Part shown: piece after piece, positions 56,461 through 64,000 of the stretch
Layout of the letters: each line of letters starts with the position of its first letter
How positions within the stretch are numbered: position 1 is the first letter of the stretch
Source: Phellopilus nigrolimitatus
Lineage: Eukaryota; Basidiomycota; Agaricomycetes; Hymenochaetales; Hymenochaetaceae
Assembly: GCA_021029095.1 (NCBI GenBank)
Contig: JAJOHG010000116.1
Location: 1 to 64,000 of the forward strand
DNA: 64,000 nt
Direction: 5' to 3'
Position numbers and translations under genes: made by a program
The notes under the pieces: model-generated
What the model was told of the DNA's origin: nothing
The model's database searches: none
Seen by the model: the letters and a program-made list of their open reading frames with translations, nothing else

Positions 56461-58648
56461 CTAGTTCAGAGGGAATCGGAACCACCTCGCCGGATCCTGC
56501 CAGCGCTCACGTGCTCTCTTCAGGTTGATAGTCACGTCGCCCTCCTTCCGCACGCGGACGATCGCCTCCAGGAATAATCTCTTCATCATTTCGTGTGCGT
56601 GGTCTGCGGGAATATCATCTTTCCAGTATGCCCATTTTACGTTCAAGTACCGTGACATCCTCAGCAGCATCCCAGCGACAAGTTTAAGCTTTGGATGGAG
56701 TCGTTTCTCCCAATTCTCGAGGCTGGATTCGTATAAAAACCCGAACCTTACATCGTAAGTGTCGCCAGGATTATGGTGTTCCATGTTTTCCACGAAATGA
56801 TTATATTCGCGCGTCGGTCTGTCCTCGTCTCCTACGCAGGCGCGGCACAGAATGTAAGCGTAAAGCCAGAAGACGGATTCCATATCAAGATATGGGAGGT
56901 GCTCGAATGGCACTTTTTCTTTAGGCTCAACGATGAAAGGTGACTTGTTGATTTCACTGACATAATCGTCGTGTCTCTTCTGGGCGTATGCACTGATATA
57001 CAGTGCTCGCGCTTCGTCGGAAATCAGAGGAAATTTTATTCTTTTATGATCACCATCCCCGGAGAATGCGCCGGTACTGACGGCCATCGCGATATACATT
57101 GGAGTCCCCTGTGGAACGTTAGCAATGAATTTGGGAACAGGAAAACCTAATACGTACCGTCATGTCTGTCAAAGGAGCTCCCGATCCGAGCAGTGCCGCG
57201 TTATCCCAGTCAATCAACATAGCAATTTCCTTCACATTTTCGCTGTAAGGTATGTCTGAATGAAGTTCAACGTAAAAAGTGACAGAATATAACGCACAGG
57301 GCAGGGTCCAACACTTGTTCGATGTACTTCGTGACCTTGGGATTTTGCTTCTTCGTGTCGTCAGGTTTATGCTTCGGGTTAATGACAATGTTGCTCTTGC
57401 TGATGTCGCGATGCAATGAATCGCGGTCCATCACGCAGAACTGGTGTACTGAAAGCCGAAGAAAGCGAGGCGATTACAGTTGGCCTGCGTAAGTAAGGTC
57501 GGGCGAAAAAAAGGAAATTGCTTACTGTGGACGATGTCGAAGCCGATCTTCAGCAATTGCAAGAGTGAGGTACATTCCTCCAGCGCGTCCCCATAGCTCT
57601 CTAGGATGGCTCTCATTTCTGTTACTTCCTCGTAGCTGCATAGACGGACGACGCCGGGAACGTAGCCTTCCTCGTGTATCTTCTCGAGGACCGCATCCTC
57701 GGTGAAGCGCATCTTCTTCTCCCGCCAAAGGTCCTTGATGATGTAGTATCCACTCTGAAGGATCCACGTCTGTTTACCCCACGCAAGCGTGGAGAACAGC
57801 CTGACCGCTCCCATTTCGCCCTGTGCGGTCTTGACGATCCAGGTAAGCTTTCCGTCCTCCTCCTTCGATAACTGCATGGTAGAGTCGCGCTGCGGCAGGT
57901 CGTCGACGGCGTCGTAGAGCGTGTGCAAGAAGTAGAATAAGAGATGGACGTCCTTATCCCACTCGTATTGTTTCGAATATACGAGCCGCGACGCGTCGGA
58001 CCAGCAGAAGCGGAAGATTTCGGCGGTGCACGTCATATAGAGAAGCCCAGCGATGTCGGGTCGCGCGCTGGGCAGGCCTCTCGCGTACGCGGCTGCGCGG
58101 TCAGATAACTCAGGATTTAAAAGCTCGACATCGACGAAGGAAACGAGCTCAGTCGTATTCCAGCTCTTGGACGTAGGAATTCCAGTAGTCTTGTCATGAG
58201 TCACATCTTCGACGGCACCCAACTTGTCCCACACAGCAACCAGATCCGGCTCGTTAACAGCGTCGCTACTCTCTTCTTCCACACCGTCATCTACCGCGTG
58301 TAAACGACTCGGATGAAACAGTATGCAGTCACCTGTGCAGGGATATGAATAACGGGTTGAGGCTGCAGTAGATATAGATGTGAGTTTCTCACCATCGTCA
58401 TTGATGTTAATTTGACGGGCGACACGATGGCTCACGCGGGAGAGGATATTCAAAATCGGTTCGTATAAATCGTGTTCTGTGCCCTCTCCCATGTAGCTTT
58501 GGTCCGCCACAGCCGCCATACGGTCTATGTTCTCTTTGTAGAAAGTGCTAAACTCATCCGACGAGTCGACCTTTGACGGATCGATGCGAAGATATTTCTC
58601 GTGGAAGTCCTCGTCTCTCTTGATGTCCGCAGAGTCGAGGACCGTCAT
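56461..58648 (-). CDS. FunK1-type fungal protein kinase, right copy
   Basis: The exon layout follows FunK1-L; visible parts are MTVLDSADIKRDEDF, GDCILFHPSRLHAVDD, VRLCSYEEVTEMRAILESYG, HQFCVMDRDSLHRDISKSNIV, LIDWDNAALLGSGAPLTD and the final exon starting GTPMYIAMAVSTGAF. Compared with FunK1-L and copy 1 it lacks the ~110-residue acidic insert: MRA joins directly to ILESYG, in frame. Its last exon is more like copy 1 (FPLISDEARALY) than FunK1-L (FPVLEGEARELY). I chose the start at 58648, the Met kept in all copies; ATG at 58669 is also in frame. No disabling change seen. Confidence 0.86.
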
Positions 58649-59006
58649 CTTGGACCGCCGAGTCAGCAAGCGAGCAGCGTTGTATCCTTCTGGTGGAAAG
58701 TGTCATTTTTTCATTAGTTGTTGGTGTTCAAGTAATTGGATGCCAACTTACCAATTGAAGGTTGGTGCGCGTCGAAAATTCAGAGCGCGGTGACTGGGGG
58801 GGATCGTGGTTGAGAAATAGTGGCGGAAAGACGCGTTGTGAAACTCGAAGTCGCGTTGTCTATTGTTCTCACGTGATCGTGCCAGTTTGTGGCATGTGGC
58901 CGAAACTCCGAGTTCAAAAAGCGCGCGGCCGATCGTATGCGACATACAGTCAACCCACACCTGCACTTCAGCATAGGCACAATTTGTCCTCCAGCGCACC
59001 TCCATC
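58649..59006. promoter_or_regulatory. Shared divergent promoter of FunK1-R and F7
   Basis: This mirrors 32971-33321 with only a few differences; the CACGTGA element, GATCGGCCGC..CTTTTTG block and CGCGCACCAACCTTCAATTGG end are kept. FunK1-R is transcribed leftward and F7 rightward from it. Confidence 0.65.
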
Positions 59007-60446
59007 ATGCCATTTAGAACCAACAGCAATACTGCCGAGGACCATGAGCGGCGTGTTCGGCCCAGACTTGAAAATCATCCGAACACCGAATCCGCCTCTC
59101 CCTCATCCCAGCCTTCAATGGCGGATGAGAGCACTCTCATCCAGGCCCACCGCATGCCCGCTCCATTTTCCTCTCATAGAGCCCTTGCGATTTCCGAAGT
59201 CTTGCTCCATATATTCTCGTACTTCACATACACCGATCTTGGCGTTGTCTCATACACGAGGATCGCACCCGTGGCCGTATCTCAAGTCAACCACCAGTGG
59301 AGACTCGTCGCTCTATCCTTTTCCCGCTTGTGGGCAAGCTTTGGATTCATGATGAGTGGCTCTGACTTCGACGGGACATCCCTCCGTACGGCCGAGGGCG
59401 AAATAGTGAACCTGGTGCTGGTGGAAAAGTGGTGGAACCGTTTCCTCGACAGGTCGCGAAACGCAGATTTGACGGTCATAATCGGATCTTGGGGCACCTT
59501 GAGGAATGAAAATATGTGCAGCTTGGAAAACTACCGGATAATACGCTCTATCACTGACGAGACTGTCCTCAAACACGGAAGTCGGCTAGAGTTCCTCCAA
59601 TTGCGCTTTCTCTTTAATCATTATCCGATACCTCGTGATCCTGAGGAGGGTCCGTGTATAAAGGATATGCCAAGACTTAAATGGCTGCACCTTGCGAGCT
59701 CGTGTAATGTGAATGTTGATATAGGTCCGAAAAGCATGCCCAATCTTACAGAGCTCGATTGCGCTGGTTTTATTGAGCGTCCTTTCCAAGCCCCCCAAAC
59801 ACAATTGTTGACCTTGTCGGTTCACCTCTTTGGGGTCTCTGCTGTTGTCGTACCGGAATGGAACAATTTGAAAGAGATCCTACGCCTTTCCCCGTATTTG
59901 AGGAAAGTGTCGTGCAGCTTCGCTTTTGTACGCTTCGATCTTGGAAACCTCGAGCCGCTGTCGAGTCGTCGACGGCGGCTCGAAGCTTTGCGTTTACAGG
60001 CCCTTCAGGAAGTGCATTTCAAGTTCATATACCCAATTCCACGATTTACACGCCAAGTTCTGGATATTCTCGAACTTCCAGGGCTTGTTTGTCTCGAGTT
60101 CGGAATAGACGCAGAGCTGCCCGGCGCATGGGCGGGCATCGACGCTCTCCTACTTCGCTCACGAGCACCGCTGAAGACACTCATCCTTACGCACGTCGGC
60201 TCTTCGTCCGACATTGCCAAATCGCCTCGAGTAAATGACGATCGCATTTTGAGAATTCTGCGCGCCGCACCACACCTGGAGAACGTGGATCTGCGACGAA
60301 TTGATATCGGGGATTACTTGCGCGGGGTTCTGGATCCTGAGGATGCGTCTGTCCGCCAGCATCTAGGTATACTCCCCAAGTTGCGCAGCGTTGATATTAC
60401 GCCTCGTCTCGAATCTGTTGAAGCGACACAGATAGGGCTTGCTTGA
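59007..60446 (+). CDS. F-box/LRR-like protein F7
   Basis: A single exon of 479 residues: Ser-rich leader, F-box-like segment (HRALAISEVLLHIFSYFTYTDLGVVSYTRIAP), leucine-rich segments (MPRLKWLHLASS, MPNLTELDCAG) and C-terminal LGILPKLRSVDITPRLESVEATQIGLA. The last ~45 residues and the 3' flank are almost identical to F3, its mirror partner, but F7 has no premature stop. A short insert (NLEPLSSRRRRLEA) is unique to F7. Confidence 0.86.
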   Translation: MPFRTNSNTAEDHERRVRPRLENHPNTESASPSSQPSMADESTLIQAHRMPAPFSSHRALAISEVLLHIFSYFTYTDLGVVSYTRIAPVAVSQVNHQWRLVALSFSRLWASFGFMMSGSDFDGTSLRTAEGEIVNLVLVEKWWNRFLDRSRNADLTVIIGSWGTLRNENMCSLENYRIIRSITDETVLKHGSRLEFLQLRFLFNHYPIPRDPEEGPCIKDMPRLKWLHLASSCNVNVDIGPKSMPNLTELDCAGFIERPFQAPQTQLLTLSVHLFGVSAVVVPEWNNLKEILRLSPYLRKVSCSFAFVRFDLGNLEPLSSRRRRLEALRLQALQEVHFKFIYPIPRFTRQVLDILELPGLVCLEFGIDAELPGAWAGIDALLLRSRAPLKTLILTHVGSSSDIAKSPRVNDDRILRILRAAPHLENVDLRRIDIGDYLRGVLDPEDASVRQHLGILPKLRSVDITPRLESVEATQIGLA

Positions 60447-61150
60447 TCAAGTTGGCTCCGATCATGGGGGTAGCGAAGGGTTGCAACGCACGATTGGATT
60501 GGAAACGTCGTCGGAGATTGACGAATGAAGAAGGAAGAAATGCGAAGTGTTGACTGATTTAAAAGTGAGATTTCTCTCAAATGTGTATGCGATTTACTGG
60601 GAACGGCGGAATGTTCATAATAAAACTGATAGCTTTGTCTCTCCATATCATGATTTCCCGAGTCACATATCTCCTGTTAGTTTATGTCGCGATTTCCTGT
60701 TTCTCTTGCTCAGCAGGATATGACGGTCATACGTTTCACTTCTGAAAAAGCGGGACAGTCCAGAGATAAGGAATGTGGACCTCTTGGACTGGCCGTACCA
60801 ATATGTCTCATATATAATCCAGCCAAGTAGCCCACTTGTCGTGTTTCTACATTTCGGAAATTGAAGGCTCGCATCAACAGTGAGTCCAAAGGGCAAGGAT
60901 TACCATAAAAGTATCGACACCTTCCGCGTTCAGGCATGACGACAATTTGGGGCCGATGACGACAAGTCACATGATCTCGGCGCCCCAGCACCACAAACGC
61001 GCGTCATAGATTGTGTCGGCGCCCGAACTCTGAATCTCCCAGATATAAGGCGCGCACACGGGCTTCCTCTCCTCCAATACACGTTTTATACACGCCTCGC
61101 ACACGCCCAGACTCCAGCCACTTCATCTACCGATACACATACTTAACAAC
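60447..61150. other. F7 3' flank and upstream region of the 61151 gene
   Basis: About 60447-60660 is the end of the right arm. From there to 61150 I see no gene. A TATA-like GATATAAGG lies near 61041, about 110 bases before the next start. Confidence 0.5.
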
Positions 61151-61505
61151 ATGGCCTCCAACCAGTCCTCCGACGCCGGAAACGCTGCTCAGAACGCCAA
61201 CCCCGGCAACGGCGGCAGCGGTGGAGACGCCCTCGACAAGGGTGTCGACTTCGCCGAGAAGAAGAGCGGCCACGAGATGGTGCGTACATATACATATCGT
61301 TCTACGTTTCCGCTCGATTTGCTGACAACATTTGTCTTTTCTAGAACCCTTCGACCACGGAGAAGATCAGCGACGGGATACGCACCGGATTCAAGAAAAT
61401 GACTGGTAAATACTTGAGATTACTGGCTGTTTTTTCTTGCTCGGTGCTGAACTCTGTCGTGTCTCAGGCAAGGACGTTCCCATCAAAGACCAGGAATATA
61501 AATGA
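61151..61505 (+). CDS. Small hydrophilic protein, stress-type, 75 residues
   Basis: Three exons (61151-61279, 61345-61405, 61468-61505). The N-terminal third is low complexity (MASNQSSDAGNAAQNANPGN), then DALDKGVDFAEKKSGHEM, then NPSTTEKISDGIRTGFKKMTG, then KDVPIKDQEYK. The second half is an amphipathic Lys/Glu-rich helix and resembles small fungal stress-induced proteins; I cannot name the family. The C-terminal tail and both intron positions match the protein at 6220-7241, which carries the same tail behind a long SYG-repeat domain. Confidence 0.75.
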
Positions 61506-63067
61506 ATGGTCGGTTGCTCCGCTGCTCCGACACATCGCAGCTCATTTTTCCTCGAGTCTGGACTGAAGATTATCGTATTGTTAAGTAACAAATGACTGCA
61601 CTTGTATGTATTACTAGAAGATGTCGAAACGTCGTGAATGCCTTCTGCAGAGATAATTTGAATCCGAAAGCCAATACGTACAGCAATAAGTCAATGGCGT
61701 CCCAGCGATGGCCCCTAGAGCACATCGTTACGCTATCGTCGGGTTTTTTTTTTCACCGGTGTTCTCGAGAGCTACCAAAACATCGGCTTTGACACTCGTG
61801 AACTTGATTCAAGGGAGAACAGGATGGGATGATTGACCGACAGCTGTCGAGCCGACGAACGGTCTCGCCATTGATATTTGTATTAATATTTATATCATTC
61901 TCTTACAACTTTTGCCAAAGTACCACGAGCAATCTCATCGATGTCCTTCGCTCGTGTTCGCCATCGCCATTGCCAGTCAGCCTGAACAAGTCGTTCGCCT
62001 CCGTCGAAATTATACGCGGCGGCCTGCGCACCGACATGATCGAGTATTTCGCAGCAGCATCCCAATTCCCGTTTTTAAATTCAGCAATATCTGCGGAGAC
62101 GTACTGCTTCAGGAATGTATAGAAAGCCTGTGCGATTTCGACCTGCCTCGGTCAGCGGCCCGCGGGGAGACACTGAGACTATAGCAGTAGCAGGCATCGG
62201 CGGCGGTCGCGCTGCGAGACTGCAATCCGCTAGCGATGAAAAGGGGACGAGAGCCGATGTCTTCCATCATTTGATCGTTTTGCGGGCGGCAGATAGCAGC
62301 TCAACGCGCGGTCCTATATAATTTGCTACGGGCGACCAGCGTTGGTGAAGGAAAGGTTAGAATGCATAGCTCATCGGGGAGTTTTGGGTACGCTGAACGA
62401 CTCCGCATATGATGGACGAAAATCTGGCTTGTAAGATGATCACTGGTCGTTCGACGAGCGGAAACGCGATTCTACTCCGCTGTTGGCCTGACACTGACGA
62501 CTAGTTGTGCTCAACTGCCGTGCTAGAGACGGGCTTTCTTCCGAACAAGTTCTACAGGTCCTCGCACTTCTTTCGGAGCATTGTCTGAGCGATTTCGAAG
62601 CTGAATAAAAAACCGTACGAGGTCGAGTGTGATCACTAAGTCGAATTAGACTAGACAAGAGATCCAGACGGCACTGTCGATGCACGCTCACATCGAGGCT
62701 CAAAGTGACGATTCCGCAGTTTGAGTTGCGATGTCCACCCCCATCCGAGGAGAACGCCGTGGCCGAATAGGATGTTTCCGAAGAAGTCTTGGACATCTGG
62801 CAAGAGATGTCCAGTAGCGCTGCAATCTCAGCATAAATAGCTCGGGCTAGCAATAATTGGGCAGTCCGTTCGACAAGATATCTCAGTATAAACAGCACCC
62901 GGTCGAGTATCGCTGTAGAACATGATGGAAGGGGTAAGAGTGCCGTAGTACTTATCCATCGGTTGGCACGCACGCGGTGTCCGAGTCGCTGTGCCGCACA
63001 TTCTGCAACCTACCACCACGGTCTACGACATAACTCATCTTGCATTCAGAAATCCCGAACCTGAAAA
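61506..63067. other. Intergenic stretch with uncertain frames
   Basis: A minus-strand frame of 177 codons (62440-62973) and a plus-strand frame of 97 codons (61829-62122) lack any domain, splice context or homologue in the window, and their amino-acid make-up (Ser/Arg-rich) looks like chance. A minus-strand stretch at about 62120-61910 (KQYVSADIAEFKNGNWDAAAKYSIM) could be an exon; I cannot extend it. The end of the stretch contains the promoter of the hydrolase gene. Confidence 0.35.
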
Positions 63068-64000
63068 ATGACCGGTTATCTTCCGACGCTGGAGTCTCTC
63101 GCCAAAGTGAGCGTAACCAAGGTCGGATTTGTTCTCCGGCTAACTGAATTGCCATAGGGCGCATTCGCTTCGGCGGTTGGTTTCTCGACTTTGAGTGCGA
63201 CCACCTTGCCCTCTGCTGCTATCGCGTTTCCAAGCACTTATATTTCGTATTTCCATTATGTGGTCAGGTCTCGGGCTTCTCTACTATGGCCAAAACTATT
63301 TAATATATCCCTCCGCGTTCCCGCCTGGCTCGAGAACGGGTATGTGGTATACGCGGTGTGCCGCTGCGCCGCACTGACGAGCTTCGTACTTTTAATTTTC
63401 CAGAGGTATCCCGGCCGACCGACTTCGAGCTCCCATATTACGAGGACCTCATTCTCGATACACCCGACCACGTAAAAGTGCGCGCCTATCTGCTCGTGCA
63501 GCGGAAGGACCTGGAGCAGGGCGACTCGGTGGTCTTTTCGGAGGGCTCGCGGGAGATGACGGACAGCGAGGTACGCGCCCGAGTTCGCGCTTTCCGCTTC
63601 CATCTTCTGACGCGCTTAACTATAGTATGCTGCGTCGCGCCCGACGGTGCTCATGTTCCACGGGAACGGCGGAAACGCGGGCCACCGCATACCGCTCGCG
63701 AAGATGTTCTTCGTGCAGATGCGCTGCAACGTGCTCATGCTGTCCTACCGTGGGTACGGGCTGTCGGAAGGCTCGCCGTCCGAGAAAGGTGTGTTTTGTA
63801 TTATTCTTATCATGCGCTTCCTTCCAAGTGGACTGAGATTCAACGTCTTCGCAGGAATCCGCCTGGATGCGCAAACTGCGCTTGATCACGTCACATCGCA
63901 CCCCACACTGTCCAGGACACCCATCGTGCGTACTCGTAGGGCTCTGCTGTAGTCCACGATCTTACGACCTTGCTTTCCCAGGTTCTATATGGCCAGTCTA
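63068..64000 (+). CDS. Bem46-type alpha/beta hydrolase, 5' part (cut by the window end)
   Basis: Exons read MTGYLPTLESLAK, then a hydrophobic segment, GLLYYGQNYLIYPSAFPPGSRT, EVSRPTDFELPYYEDLILDTPDHVKVRAYLLVQ, then TVLMFHGNGGNAGHRIPLAKMFF, NVLMLSYRGYGLSEGSPSEKG and GIRLDAQTALDHVTSHPTL, and finally VLYGQS at the right edge. That is the ABHD13/Bem46 order: N-terminal membrane anchor, HGNGGNAGHR oxyanion loop, SYRGYGxSEG, and the nucleophile elbow GQSxG, whose Ser falls on the last bases. These proteins are membrane-associated (ER or plasma membrane) with a role in polarity and ascospore or hyphal development. The join in 63180-63270 is uncertain. Confidence 0.82.

Larger units (their letters stand above)
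48900..60660 (-). repeat. Right arm of a large inverted duplication
   Basis: The arm mirrors 31320-39700: F5, AsaB-R, FunK1-R, F7. Two stretches have no counterpart on the left. One is about 50850-53230, holding F6; the other is about 54390-55580, a gene-X 3' flank joined to an AsaB-A-type promoter. The end near 60660 matches 31321 on the left. Confidence 0.85.

Noticed and set aside
62440..62973. 177-codon minus-strand frame as a gene
   Set aside because: No domain, no splice context, no homologue in the window and chance-like composition.

Overview
The window looks like nuclear DNA of a filamentous basidiomycete, most likely an Agaricomycete. Genes carry many short GT-AG introns (about 45-75 bases). 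Core genes are fungal: RAD17, ARG5,6, a VHS/GAT (GGA-like) adaptor and a Bem46-type hydrolase. Two families known to be expanded in mushroom-forming fungi dominate the rest: FunK1-type fungal protein kinases and F-box/LRR-like proteins. I cannot name the species.

Layout. 0-5 kb: edge of a Crinkler/RHS-like P-loop ATPase gene, a decayed FunK1 kinase (copy 1) and a small disordered protein. 6-20 kb: mostly ordinary genes, namely a Gly/Ser/Asn/Tyr-rich protein, a 435-bp MITE, a secreted protein with eight 15-residue repeats, RAD17, an intronless bacterial-type arylsulfotransferase and a DLG-motif protein kinase. 20-31 kb: F-box F1, an AsaB/CmcJ-like oxygenase (AsaB-A), a three-layer transposon nest and F-box F2. 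31-60 kb: a large mirror-image duplication. The left arm is F3(-), FunK1-L(+), AsaB-L(+), F4(-). The right arm is F5(+), an extra F6(+), AsaB-R(-), FunK1-R(-), F7(+). Between the arms lie ARG5,6, the GGA-like gene and a Ser-rich gene ('X'), which are not duplicated. 61-64 kb: a small stress-type protein paralogous to the 6.2-kb gene, and the 5' part of a Bem46-like hydrolase cut by the window end.

How it fits together. FunK1 and F-box genes are divergently transcribed from a nearly identical ~350-bp shared region in both arms, so co-expression is plausible. The AsaB genes appear to derive from a locus downstream of ARG5,6: a decayed AsaB last intron and exon still sits there, and AsaB-L and AsaB-R carry scraps of the ARG5,6 coding end behind them. 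AsaB-R is a mosaic, with AsaB-A-like promoter, first codons and intron 1 but an AsaB-L-like body. The transposon nest contains a 2.77-kb hAT element with a perfect 8-bp target duplication that has captured pieces of ARPC1, carbamoyl-phosphate synthase and a third gene. Most decay (frameshifts, premature stops, deletions) falls in the duplicated families and not in the core genes.

Exon limits were derived by eye from splice signals, reading-frame continuity and comparison among copies. For ARG5,6, the GGA-like gene, gene X, the secreted repeat protein, AsaB and FunK1-L the summed exons give whole codon numbers.
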